Positions 1 through 8,201 of a DNA stretch of 30,005 nucleotides are shown here, piece by piece. The stretch covers positions 1 through 30,005 of the forward strand of contig CAYFOM010000045.1 of assembly GCA_964344765.1 (NCBI GenBank). Direction: 5' to 3'. A model generated the notes under the pieces. That model had not been told where the DNA came from and ran no database searches. It saw only the letters and a list, made by a program, of their open reading frames with translations. The stretch is from JACNIZ01 sp964344765 (GTDB lineage: Bacteria > Planctomycetota > UBA1135). A program made the position numbers and the translations under genes. How positions within the stretch are numbered: the first letter of the stretch is position 1; the number at the start of each line of letters is the position of its first letter.

Positions 1-1
1 G

Positions 2-1021
2 TCTGCGCCAAATGTAACTTTAGGGGATTTGCGGTTTTCGGGGGTGAAGCCCATGGGCCATGTCGTCAAGGGCTTGGAGTTCGATCAACTGGATGGCTTC
101 GCGATGATGACGGAAGTCAGCGCGCCGTTCATCGTCGACCGCTCGGTGATTTTGGGGCAAGGCTTGATGATGAACCTGTATCAGCCATACTCCACCGACC
201 CCGCAATTTGTTGGGAACGCCTTGGGCAGTGTGATGGTGCCAGTATCTCCTCAAGCGTCGGCGGAATGGATGTGCCCGGCATTACGGATCGCTTCGTCAA
301 AACGATGCAGGTGTTGGTGCTGGAAAACTTCGGCATCGACATCCTCGAAAATCCGGAAGCGAAGCCGTACATCGATGCTTGCTTGAACCTCGTCAGCGTT
401 TTCGGTCCTGGCTTCGTTAGCGAAGTCAGCATGGAGCAGATGGGGGAAAGCGGTCAGACCCAAATGACGGTTTCGGTGTCCGATGTCGATCGTGCCAAGC
501 AAGCCATCGATGATCTGCCCGCAGAAATCATTGCAGGTTTCCAGATGGGTTTGGCTCAATCAGGCAACTCGCTGCGCGCCGAGTGGGGTGAAAACGCCGT
601 GATCATGATGAAAGACCCTAACCTGACCGGCGAGTCGTCGCTGGCCGATAGCCCGGCGTATTTGCAGACCATTCCGCAAATGAAGGAGCTTGTCGGCGAC
701 GACGCACCGGTTTGGCTGTCCTACTTCTCGCCCAGCTACGACGCGTTTTTCCTGTCGTCGCTGGCCGAAACGGTGGATTTTGTCACGGAAGTGGCGGGAT
801 CCGGAGTTTTAGTCGACTTTTCTAAGCTCGGGTCCGTAAGCGATCTTGAGCCATTGATGCACCCCGGATTTGCGGTGATGACTCGCCAACCAGGCAAATT
901 GGTCGTGCACGCTCAGTCTTCCTTCGGCTTAGTCATGCCGGCTCTGGTGATGGCCGCCCGCGCGGTTCAAAACGAGATGGAAGCCAACACAGTATTCGAA
1001 CTGGAAGAAGACGAGTTCTAG
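2..1021 (+). CDS. Exported-type hypothetical protein, 5'-truncated by the window edge
   Basis: The reading frame is open to the first base of the window, so the true start lies upstream; the TTG at 29 is only the first possible start inside the window and is probably internal. About 340 residues are visible. No catalytic motif is recognised. The last 50 or so residues (a 'FAVMTRQPGKLVVHAQSSFG' stretch, then a helical segment and an acidic end EEDEF) resemble the end of the next gene, whose product finishes EAEEF after a similar 'TPEGFYSEGHAPFG' stretch. The two therefore look like tandem paralogues. They lie 33 bp apart on the same strand and are probably co-transcribed. The neighbour has a signal peptide and a 'PDDTFLYLEM' start reminiscent of DUF3352-type exported proteins, so this one is probably exported too. 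The function is unknown. Confidence 0.75.
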   Translation, partial: SAPNVTLGDLRFSGVKPMGHVVKGLEFDQLDGFAMMTEVSAPFIVDRSVILGQGLMMNLYQPYSTDPAICWERLGQCDGASISSSVGGMDVPGITDRFVKTMQVLVLENFGIDILENPEAKPYIDACLNLVSVFGPGFVSEVSMEQMGESGQTQMTVSVSDVDRAKQAIDDLPAEIIAGFQMGLAQSGNSLRAEWGENAVIMMKDPNLTGESSLADSPAYLQTIPQMKELVGDDAPVWLSYFSPSYDAFFLSSLAETVDFVTEVAGSGVLVDFSKLGSVSDLEPLMHPGFAVMTRQPGKLVVHAQSSFGLVMPALVMAARAVQNEMEANTVFELEEDEF

Positions 1022-1054
1022 TTCGCCCTCAGCCACCCCTCACCCCGAATCATC

Positions 1055-2749
1055 ATGATTACCATTCTTAGTCTTGCCGCGCTACTGGTTCCGCAGCAAC
1101 AGGCGCCGTCGGCCGCAGACTTCATGCCCGACGACACCTTCCTTTACCTGGAAATGTCGATGGAGCCGTTCCATCGCCTCGGCGATCAGACCATCGCCTA
1201 CAAAATGTTCGAGAAGGGCGACGTCGCCGAAGCGCTGACGCCGCTGGCCGATGAAGTCCATTCGCATTTGGACGCGTTGTCGATGGAGCTCGGCTTCGAT
1301 GTCGTCAGCTTGGTCGCCGGCAGCCGTTTTTCGATCGGCTTGAACTGGACTGCGGCCATCAATGAGGGCGGTTGGTTGCCGGTCGCGGCCGAGCTGACTC
1401 CAGCCGTTGCCGAGAACGTGCGCTTGGATGCCATCTTGAATGAGGCCGGCATCGGCAATTGGTGGCAAGGCGGCAACTTGCTGATCGGCGTTCTGCACAC
1501 CGATGAGTTTGGTCGCTTGGAAGGCAATTATGGTCCAGCGCCAAATTCGCCGGAAGCCAACGCGTTGCGTGCCGACGGCGCGAAGTACTTGCAAGCCATG
1601 CTGGACCGCACTGCCTATCAGCGCACCGGCGGTATGACCGGTTTGGATAGCTGGAAGGCGATGACCAGTAAGTGCCGCGGTAAGAACGACGTCACCGGTG
1701 CATGGCTGATGATGGATAAGTTCAGCCGCGAGATGTTCGAGGACATCATTGGTGAAGAGATGCCAGATGAAATCGTGCAGATGATGGAGATTCTCGAGAT
1801 CGACAAGTTCCGCGGCGTGGGTTGGACGACCAGCGTGGCGCCGCCGATGCTGGAGGATCGCATCATGATTTACGGTCCCGGCATGATGCAGAAGTACTTC
1901 CCGGCGAACGTCAACGAAGCCGCAAACGTGCCGATGTTGATGGGCTTGCTGCCGCACGATTCGTACCAGACGATGATGTTTGTCGCCGACTACGGCAAGT
2001 TTGGCGAGGACATCAAAGCTTGCATCGATCTGATGCTGCAGTTGGGCGACGAAGAAATGCCGGAAGAAGCTGCCGGCATTATGGACATGGTTTTTGCGTT
2101 GCTGGCCGAAACCGGTCCGGTGTTCTTGAGCAACGCCCGCGCCGACGATTACGAGCGCGGCTTGCCCGGCGATTTCTGGCTGCAAGCGCGCAACCCGGAA
2201 AAGGTCACCGAGATTCTGCAAGCAGGTCTTCCTGATGGTCTCGCCGACGCCTTGGCCGAAGGCATGATGTTTGGCCCTGGCGTACCGGAAGTGTTGCTGA
2301 CCGTGCGCGGCAATCGCTTGACCGTGTTTGAATCAATGGGTCCGGAGACCAACGAAGTGCTCGCCACCCAACCGGAATTCCGCGGCGCCGCGGCGTTGTT
2401 TGCCAAGTACCCGGTCACCGAGGTTTATGGTGCCGAGTACCTCAGTGCGGCAATGATGTCGGAAGCTTTCGAAATCTTGCGCTCCGACGGCAACGCGTTG
2501 CTGCACGAGTTAGCCGGTGACGATCTTCCGCTGGATTTGGGCATGTTGCCGGCACCTGCGGTGGTCAGCGCGCTGATGCAATCGTCGGCAACGGTTTCGG
2601 TGGTAACGCCGGAAGGCTTCTACTCCGAAGGCCACGCGCCGTTCGGTCGTTTGGCTACCCACATGCTGATTCGCATTCCGGCGGCGCTGAAGATGCTGGA
2701 AACCTTCGGCATGTTGTCGACTGGCGAATTCGAAGCCGAAGAGTTCTAA
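1055..2749 (+). CDS. Exported hypothetical protein, DUF3352-like, paralogue of the preceding gene
   Basis: A 564-residue protein with a short hydrophobic N-terminus (MITILSLAALLVPQQQAPSA) that looks like a signal peptide, followed by 'ADFMPDDTFLYLEMSMEPF'. This kind of opening is seen in large exported proteins annotated DUF3352 or 'hypothetical' in Planctomycetota. The body is rich in Met, Glu and Leu helices, has no recognised enzyme motif, and ends in the acidic tail EAEEF like the gene before it. The ATG at 1055 was chosen because it gives the signal peptide; the sequence before it (ccgaatcatc) has no Shine-Dalgarno. Its stop is 29 bp from the stop of the convergent flavoprotein gene. The role cannot be deduced; secretion or periplasmic location is inferred only from the N-terminus. 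Confidence 0.85.
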   Translation: MITILSLAALLVPQQQAPSAADFMPDDTFLYLEMSMEPFHRLGDQTIAYKMFEKGDVAEALTPLADEVHSHLDALSMELGFDVVSLVAGSRFSIGLNWTAAINEGGWLPVAAELTPAVAENVRLDAILNEAGIGNWWQGGNLLIGVLHTDEFGRLEGNYGPAPNSPEANALRADGAKYLQAMLDRTAYQRTGGMTGLDSWKAMTSKCRGKNDVTGAWLMMDKFSREMFEDIIGEEMPDEIVQMMEILEIDKFRGVGWTTSVAPPMLEDRIMIYGPGMMQKYFPANVNEAANVPMLMGLLPHDSYQTMMFVADYGKFGEDIKACIDLMLQLGDEEMPEEAAGIMDMVFALLAETGPVFLSNARADDYERGLPGDFWLQARNPEKVTEILQAGLPDGLADALAEGMMFGPGVPEVLLTVRGNRLTVFESMGPETNEVLATQPEFRGAAALFAKYPVTEVYGAEYLSAAMMSEAFEILRSDGNALLHELAGDDLPLDLGMLPAPAVVSALMQSSATVSVVTPEGFYSEGHAPFGRLATHMLIRIPAALKMLETFGMLSTGEFEAEEF

Positions 2750-2755
2750 GCAATC

Positions 2756-2773
2756 GCGGGGCGACCACCCCGC
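2756..2773. terminator. Short GC hairpin between convergent genes
   Basis: A 6-bp perfect stem (gcgggg / ccccgc) with loop cgacca sits in the 29-bp gap between two convergent stop codons. The position suits a shared terminator, but neither strand has a following T-run, so it could instead be a chance GC palindrome. Confidence 0.35.
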
Positions 2774-2778
2774 AACTG

Positions 2779-3990
2779 TTAATTCAAACCACGTAGGGCT
2801 TGGGTCCCGGCCAATTTGCCGGTGACCCAAGCCCACAAAAAATTATGGCCGCCGATGTCACCGATGACATCGAGGATTTCGCCGCAGAAGAATGCACCTG
2901 GTGTGCGGCGGCTTTGCAGCGTTGACGGATCAACATCGGCCAATGGCACGCCGCCGCCGGTGACTTCGGCGTAGTCGTAACCTCGTGTGCCTGTGAGTGG
3001 CAGCTCCCATGCCGTCAACGCGTTCAGCAATCGATTGCGGTCGTCCTTGCGGAACTGGGCGAGGTTTTGCTCAGCGTCGATTTGGCAGTCTTGCAGAATT
3101 GCAGCGCTTAATCGTTTCGGTAAGCGTCCGACCATTGCCGCGCCGATGGTCTTTTTGCTGCCGCGCAAAATCTGCTCCCAGCGTTCGCGGCTCCAGCCTT
3201 TCCACGCGACTTGAATGCGGCATGCCTCGCGCGCGTACCAGTGGCTGGCGTCCAAGGCCGCCGGGCCGGAGAAGCCGAAGTGGGTGAATAACAGTTGGTT
3301 CGTAGCTTCGGCTTTGCGCTTTTGTTGATGCCACGCAGACCATTGCACCGGCACCGACAAGCCGGCAAGCTCGGTCCACCAACCTTCGGCGGTGGTCAGC
3401 GGAACCAGCGCTGGGTAAGTTGGAATCAGCTCATGCCCAAGTTGCTGAGCAAGCTTGTAGCCGCTGCCGTCGCTACCGGTTTTGGGTACCGATCGACCGC
3501 CAGCTGCCACGATGATGCGATCGGCGGTCACGACGTCGCCGCGTTGGTTATGAATGCGGAAACCGTCGCTCGATTCAATGCGTGCGACGCGCCAACTCTT
3601 GCGCAGAGTCACGCCTAACGTTTCGGCGGCGCCGAATAACGCATCGTGCACTGCTTTGGCGCGGTTGGCTTGCGGGAAGAGCTTGCCGGATTCACTTTCC
3701 AGGACCAATCCCACACCCAAGTCGTCTTCAAAGAAGCTGCGCACTGCAGCGTGCGGCCAAGTTTTGAACAGACGCTTAAGAACGTTCGCCGAGCCGGAAC
3801 TGTAAAACGCCTTGGGGTTAAATTCACCCGGCAGCACATTGCAGCGTCCGCCGCCGCTAATCAGAATTTTAGTTCCCGGTTTGGCCGACGCATCCAGCAC
3901 CACAACCTCGGCGCCACCACGGGCGGCAAAGATTGCAGCGGTGATGCCGGCCGCCCCGGCACCGATGACGACTACCTTAGGCCGGCTCAT
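2779..3990 (-). CDS. HI0933/BaiN-family FAD-dependent flavoprotein
   Basis: A 403-residue protein opening with a Rossmann FAD-binding motif (VVVIGAGAAGITAAIFA, GxGxxG at residues 10-15, acidic D33 at the end of strand 2). This is followed by the family signature GTKILISGGGRCN (39-51), 'AAGGRSVPKTGSDGSGY', 'FTHFGFSGPAAL' and the C-terminal FAD-contact region 'GAFFCGEILDVIGDIGGHNFLWAW'. These identify the HI0933/YhiN/BaiN family of NAD(P)/FAD-dependent oxidoreductases; length is normal. One member (BaiN) reduces bile-acid intermediates, but most members have no assigned substrate, so no specific reaction is claimed. The start overlaps the end of bioA by 14 bp, which implies translational coupling and makes it the fourth gene of the biotin operon. 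Whether it has a role in biotin synthesis or simply shares the transcript cannot be told. Confidence 0.9.
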   Translation of the reverse strand: MSRPKVVVIGAGAAGITAAIFAARGGAEVVVLDASAKPGTKILISGGGRCNVLPGEFNPKAFYSSGSANVLKRLFKTWPHAAVRSFFEDDLGVGLVLESESGKLFPQANRAKAVHDALFGAAETLGVTLRKSWRVARIESSDGFRIHNQRGDVVTADRIIVAAGGRSVPKTGSDGSGYKLAQQLGHELIPTYPALVPLTTAEGWWTELAGLSVPVQWSAWHQQKRKAEATNQLLFTHFGFSGPAALDASHWYAREACRIQVAWKGWSRERWEQILRGSKKTIGAAMVGRLPKRLSAAILQDCQIDAEQNLAQFRKDDRNRLLNALTAWELPLTGTRGYDYAEVTGGGVPLADVDPSTLQSRRTPGAFFCGEILDVIGDIGGHNFLWAWVTGKLAGTQALRGLN

Positions 3991-5296
3991 GAACTTGGGC
4001 GGCTTGCCACGCCTGCATCGAAACTTCGCACATTGCGCGGCCGATGATATCGGCTTCGTCGTTAGTGGTGCAGGCCGGAGGCATCGCGTAGATCACGTTG
4101 CCGAGTGGTCGCAGCAGAACTTGTGGGTGGGCTTTGCATGCATCGCGTAGGTGGTCGCCTAGACCGGACAGATAGCCGCCGTCGCCGCTACTGAATTCCA
4201 CCGCGACGACGCCGCCAAGGTGGCGAATGTCGGCGATTGCGCCCGCCGGCAATTGCTCGGTTAGCGTTTGCACATGCTGCAAAATGCGCGCGCCTAGTTG
4301 AGTGAGTTTTTGCGGCGTGTTCTCACGGCGAATTAATTGAGCCGACGCATCGGCAACCGCGCAACCGATGGGGTTGGCGCAGAAAGTATGGCCGTGGAAG
4401 AAGGCTTTGCTGCGTTCATCCGACAGGAACGCCGAATAGATCTGCTCGCTGACCAAAGTCACCGCCAACGGCATGGTGCCGCTGGTCAATCCCTTGCTGA
4501 GCGCCATCAAATCCGGGCACGCGCCGGAGTGTTCCATCGCGAAGGTTTTGCCGGTGCGGCAAAAACCGGTCATCACTTCATCGGCAATGAGGTAGACACC
4601 GAATTGATCGCATAGCTTGCGCGCGGCGGCGACAAAATCGGCCGATTGCATCTTCATGCCGGCAGCACCTTGGATCATCGGTTCCAAAACAAAACCAGCG
4701 ACGCGATCTTGATTGGCTTGAAGCGCAAGTTCCAACGCGTCGGCGCAGGCCGGTACGCGAACCACCTCGAACAAGAACGGGCCGAATTCGCCGAAGAAGG
4801 GCTCGGGTTCGGCCAGCGACATGGTGCCGAAGGTGTCGCCGTGGTAACTGCCTTCCAGTGACAAGAACAAGGTGCGCTGCGGTTCGCCGCGCCGGACCCA
4901 GCTTTGGTAGGCGGCTTTGAGCGCGACTTCGACGGCGGTGGAACCGTTATCCGAAAAGAAAACCTTGCTTAAGCGATGGTTGTCATCGGCCAAAGGCGCG
5001 GCGAGGTCGATCAGGCTTTCAGCCAGATTCACCGCTGCTTCGTGAGTGCAGCCGGCGAAGAGGACGTGATCCAATTTTTCGGCTTGAGCGCGAATGGCTT
5101 CGACCAACTCCGGATGGCCGTGGCCGTGCAAGCAGGCCCACCACGAGGAAATGGCGTCGAGAATTTTGCCGCCGTCGGCGAGCTCCAGCCACGCACCTTT
5201 GGCGCCGACTACCGGGAGGAAGTCGTCGTCCAGATCGTGTTGGGTGAACGGATGCCAACAAAGGTGGCGATCTTTTTGCTGCCAGTTTTGGGTCAT
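3977..5296 (-). CDS. bioA: Adenosylmethionine-8-amino-7-oxononanoate aminotransferase (DAPA synthase)
   Basis: BioA transfers the amino group of S-adenosylmethionine to KAPA, giving 7,8-diaminopelargonate (DAPA), the third-from-last step of biotin synthesis in the cytosol. The 439-residue product is a class III PLP aminotransferase with BioA hallmarks. These are HPFTQ near the N-terminus, SSWWACLHGHGHP (50-61, the substrate-pocket Trp pair), DNGSTAVEVALKAA (116-129), SYHGDTFGTMSL (150-161), LIADEVMTGF (PLP-contacting Asp239), the PLP lysine in ALSKGL (K268), and FFHGHTFCANPIGC. An in-frame GTG/ATG extension upstream reaches 5398 but runs inside the bioF-bioD gene. The ATG at 5296, 11 bp after the bioFD stop, gives the family-typical N-terminus. 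The 3' end overlaps the flavoprotein gene. Confidence 0.96.
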   Translation of the reverse strand: MTQNWQQKDRHLCWHPFTQHDLDDDFLPVVGAKGAWLELADGGKILDAISSWWACLHGHGHPELVEAIRAQAEKLDHVLFAGCTHEAAVNLAESLIDLAAPLADDNHRLSKVFFSDNGSTAVEVALKAAYQSWVRRGEPQRTLFLSLEGSYHGDTFGTMSLAEPEPFFGEFGPFLFEVVRVPACADALELALQANQDRVAGFVLEPMIQGAAGMKMQSADFVAAARKLCDQFGVYLIADEVMTGFCRTGKTFAMEHSGACPDLMALSKGLTSGTMPLAVTLVSEQIYSAFLSDERSKAFFHGHTFCANPIGCAVADASAQLIRRENTPQKLTQLGARILQHVQTLTEQLPAGAIADIRHLGGVVAVEFSSGDGGYLSGLGDHLRDACKAHPQVLLRPLGNVIYAMPPACTTNDEADIIGRAMCEVSMQAWQAAQVHEPA

Positions 5297-5307
5297 CGCT
5301 TCGAAAC

Positions 5308-7146
5308 TTAAGTGGTTGCCTGAACGGGTTCGCACGATTCGCAGTCGAGCTTCTTGGCTGCCGGAATCACAACATCGAGATGGCCTTCTGCGATCCATTT
5401 GCGAAGGTGGCGCACGTCGAGGTGATCGAAATGCGGAACTTCAATCACCGGCAAGTCGGTCAAGATTCCGCGCAGGCTCTTGAGGTTACCCGGGTGCTTG
5501 CCGCCGATGACCATGACGCCGCGAATTTCAATGTTGCGGTGGCGCAGTGCTTCTACGGTTAGCAGCGTATGATTCAACGTACCCAGTGCGGCGCGGGCGG
5601 CGATCACAACCGGATAGCCGAGGCTTTGCAAAACATCGGCTTGGCTTTGCTTGGCGTTGAGGGGTACCAGCAATCCTCCGGCGAGTTCCACGATGCATTC
5701 CTTGCTTTGCATCGCAGCAAGTTTGGCGCGGACCCCGCCGACGACCTCCTCCGCGCTAACCGTGCAGTTTTGGAATTCCGCCGCTTGATCGATCGACGCG
5801 GGCAAGTCCAGTTCAACCACAGGTTGCTCGATTTGCTCATCGGCTAAGCCGGCCAATCGTTGCACGCTAGCCGTGTCGGAATCGCTACCGGTTTGCACGG
5901 GTTTCAAATAGATCGCGTTGTGTCCGGCGCGTTCCATTTGCAACATCATCAATGCCGATAACACCGTTTTTCCTACGTCGGTGTCGGTGCCGCAAACCAC
6001 CAAGGGCTTGCTTGCTTGCGCGATGTGGATCAGCGAGGTTGCCAAGCTCCGAATTTGCTCCGGCGTGTGATCGGAATGCACCACGATGCGCAATCGACAA
6101 CTATCGCGCGGCACCGTCGGCGGACGAATCCCGCGTACATCGAAGCCTTGCTCTTGCAGTTGCTCGGCAATTAGCAGCGTGCGTTCCGGGTTGCCAAATA
6201 CGACCGGCACGATCGGGCCTTCACCTCGCACGTCTAAGCAGGCTCCTTTTAACGCCGAACGCAAGAGCTGGGCGTTTTGATGGATGCGCTCCACTCGTTC
6301 CGGTTGCTTCATCACCAAACGAATCGATTCGCTCAGCGCGGCGGCGGCGGCCGGAGTATTGGAAGTGGTGAAAATGAAGTTGCGCGCTCGATTGATCAAC
6401 GTGTGGATCAATGCTTGCGAACCACAAATCAAAGCACCGCCTACACCCAGAGCCTTGCCGCCGGTAATCATCCGCGATACCAAGCGTGGATGCGTCGGCA
6501 GTACCGGCAACAGCGCGGCGGAATGTGCTTCATCCAGCAGTAAGTAAGCGTCGAACTCTTCGCAAAGCTGAAGGATCTGGTCCACCGGTGCCTGGTCGCC
6601 GTCCATGCTGAACACGCGTTCGGTGGTGATCCATTTGCGTGCCGGCTTTGCATCGGAGGTCTTCAAAGATGAACCCTTCTCGGCGGCGTTTTGAGTAAGC
6701 AATCGACGCAAATCGTCGACGTCGTTATGCGCAAAGATCTGCACCGCAGCGCGACTCATGCGACAGCCGTCAATCAGCGATGCATGATTCAATTCATCGC
6801 TAAAGATGACGTCGCCCGATTGCGGCAAGGTGCTGAGCAATGCAAGGTTTGCTTGATAGCCGCTCGGCATTAAGAGTGCCGCTTCCGTTCGCTGCCATCG
6901 CGCGGCAATGCGTTCCGCCTCGGCGTGAACCTCGGTATGCCCGCGCAGCATGCGAGCAGCCGGCGCACCGACTCCAAATTGATGCAGCGCGCGTTCAGCC
7001 GCGGCCACAACTTGAGGATGGCGCGAATGACCTAAGTAATCATTCGACGAAAAATCCAAACCCGCAGGTTGCTTCAACTCGCGGTACAAACCTGCAGACT
7101 GCAATTCTTGCAGCTCGCGGTTCCAATCAGCATTCAATTCGTTCAT
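5308..7146 (-). CDS. Bifunctional 8-amino-7-oxononanoate synthase / dethiobiotin synthetase fusion
   Basis: One 612-residue polypeptide joins two complete biotin enzymes. Residues 1 to about 376 are BioF, which condenses pimeloyl-thioester with alanine to KAPA: FSSNDYLG (32-39), MPSGYQAN (93-100), ELNHASLIDG (118-127), LLLDEAHSA (202-210) and the PLP lysine K231 in GGKALGVGGA. Residues about 380-612 are BioD, which closes the ureido ring of dethiobiotin using ATP and CO2: P-loop GTDTDVGKT (386-394), LKPVQTG (414-420), VELAGGLLVPL and GTLNHTLLTVEAL. The linker is only a few residues and both halves have normal length, so this is a true fusion rather than a truncated pair. I use the ATG at 7146 (20 bp overlap with bioB). 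ATG 7155 and a further in-frame start at 7188 are alternatives. bioA follows after 11 bp. The gene could be named bioF-bioD; no single standard symbol applies. Confidence 0.95.
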   Translation of the reverse strand: MNELNADWNRELQELQSAGLYRELKQPAGLDFSSNDYLGHSRHPQVVAAAERALHQFGVGAPAARMLRGHTEVHAEAERIAARWQRTEAALLMPSGYQANLALLSTLPQSGDVIFSDELNHASLIDGCRMSRAAVQIFAHNDVDDLRRLLTQNAAEKGSSLKTSDAKPARKWITTERVFSMDGDQAPVDQILQLCEEFDAYLLLDEAHSAALLPVLPTHPRLVSRMITGGKALGVGGALICGSQALIHTLINRARNFIFTTSNTPAAAAALSESIRLVMKQPERVERIHQNAQLLRSALKGACLDVRGEGPIVPVVFGNPERTLLIAEQLQEQGFDVRGIRPPTVPRDSCRLRIVVHSDHTPEQIRSLATSLIHIAQASKPLVVCGTDTDVGKTVLSALMMLQMERAGHNAIYLKPVQTGSDSDTASVQRLAGLADEQIEQPVVELDLPASIDQAAEFQNCTVSAEEVVGGVRAKLAAMQSKECIVELAGGLLVPLNAKQSQADVLQSLGYPVVIAARAALGTLNHTLLTVEALRHRNIEIRGVMVIGGKHPGNLKSLRGILTDLPVIEVPHFDHLDVRHLRKWIAEGHLDVVIPAAKKLDCESCEPVQATT

Positions 7147-8089
7147 GAATCCCATCCAATCCCAACTTGGCAAATAGCGACGCGTCACTTGCTTTGCTTT
7201 GATTGGGTGTGGTCAGCAATTGATCGCCGAGGAAAATCGAATTTGCACCGGCCAGGAAGCACATCGCCTGCGCTTCTTCACTTAACTTGGAGCGCCCGGC
7301 CGACAACCGAATCTGCGTATGCGGCATCAAAATCCGCGCAACCGAAACCGCGCGCACCATTTGCTCCCATGGCAGAGCATCCATGTTTTCCAATGGCGTT
7401 CCGGCAACCGGAACCAGCGCATTAATCGGCACCGACTCCGGCGGCTGCTCTTGATTCGCCAACTGCATCAACAAGTCGACGCGATCCTCTTCCGATTCGC
7501 CCAAGCCCAAAATGCCGCCACAGCAAACCTTCATGCCGGCTTCGCGCACCAGGCTCAAGGTTTGCAGGCGATCCTCGTAGCTATGCGTGCTAACGATGTT
7601 GTCGTAGTAGCTCTCTGACGTATCCAAGTTGTGGTTGTAAAAATCCAACCCGGCATCTTTCAACGCCGCCGCCTGATCCGGACTCAACATGCCCAAAGTC
7701 GCGCACGTTTCCAGCCCAAGCTTGCGCACCTCGCGCACCATTTGCAGAACTTCTTCAAAGCCGCGACCTTCACGCGGCGACTTCCACGCCGCGCCCATGC
7801 AAAAGCGATCAGCGCCACCGGCTTTGGCTTTACGAGCTGCATTGACCACGGAATCGACCGACATCAAGCTTTCGCGTTCTAGGTCGGTACTGTGATGCGC
7901 CGACTGCGAGCAGTAGCCGCAATCTTCCGAACACGCGCCGGTTTTGATCGACAGCAAAGTCGAGCATTGCACCCGTCGCGGATCATGATTTTGCCGATGC
8001 ACTTGCGCCGCTTGAAACACCAAGTCCAGCAGCGGTTCGCGGTAGAGTTTTTGCACCTCTTCCTTGCACAGTAGAGTCGCGGTGACCAT
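7127..8089 (-). CDS. bioB: Biotin synthase (radical SAM)
   Basis: BioB inserts sulfur into dethiobiotin to form biotin, using a radical-SAM [4Fe-4S] cluster and a sacrificial [2Fe-2S] cluster. The 320-residue product has the cluster motif C53-SED-C57-GY-C60 and the 2Fe-2S ligand regions RFCMGAAW, TCATLGML and KVCCGGILGLGE. It also carries the Arg-containing RLSAGR segment and the C-terminal GANSIFLGDQLLTT, all diagnostic of BioB. Length is slightly short of E. coli BioB (346) but no domain is missing. It is the first gene of the biotin run, and its stop lies inside the start region of bioF-bioD. Its start codon is ATG; no clear Shine-Dalgarno precedes it. The upstream gap to the previous minus-strand gene holds a palindrome and a TATAAA element listed separately. 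Confidence 0.97.
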   Translation of the reverse strand: MVTATLLCKEEVQKLYREPLLDLVFQAAQVHRQNHDPRRVQCSTLLSIKTGACSEDCGYCSQSAHHSTDLERESLMSVDSVVNAARKAKAGGADRFCMGAAWKSPREGRGFEEVLQMVREVRKLGLETCATLGMLSPDQAAALKDAGLDFYNHNLDTSESYYDNIVSTHSYEDRLQTLSLVREAGMKVCCGGILGLGESEEDRVDLLMQLANQEQPPESVPINALVPVAGTPLENMDALPWEQMVRAVSVARILMPHTQIRLSAGRSKLSEEAQAMCFLAGANSIFLGDQLLTTPNQSKASDASLFAKLGLDGIHERIEC

Positions 8090-8114
8090 CCGCGCATTGT
8101 CGCAAAGCTCGCCT

Positions 8115-8166
8115 TTTATAGGGAGCTTGAATATGCGATTTGGTCACCGATCCGTCACTGGATCGG
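8115..8166 (-). promoter_or_regulatory. Candidate promoter/operator upstream of bioB
   Basis: The 112-bp gap upstream of bioB contains, on the minus strand, a TATAAA hexamer (8115-8120), 25 bp before the bioB ATG. It also contains a perfect 7-bp inverted repeat ccgatcc / ggatcgg with a 6-base spacer (8147-8166) just above where a -35 region would sit. No good -35 hexamer is visible, and the palindrome does not match the classic BirA or BioR operators I know. The palindrome could be a regulator site or, without a T-run, a weak terminator of the upstream gene. Confidence 0.35.
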
Positions 8167-8201
8167 CAAGTTTGATGCTTGGCCCTGCAGCCTATGGCCG
8201 A

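Noticed and set aside
1082..2221. A 379-codon open frame antisense to the second exported-protein gene
   Set aside because: Its composition (rich in His, Gln, Arg) is that of a shadow frame, and the sense gene has a signal peptide and sensible codon use.
5297..5398. N-terminal extension of BioA to 5398
   Set aside because: The extra residues come from the overlapping 3' end of bioF-bioD and do not resemble BioA; ATG 5296 fits the family.
7147..7188. Start of bioF-bioD at 7188
   Set aside because: It would deepen the overlap with bioB to 62 bp and adds residues not typical of BioF, though it cannot be excluded.
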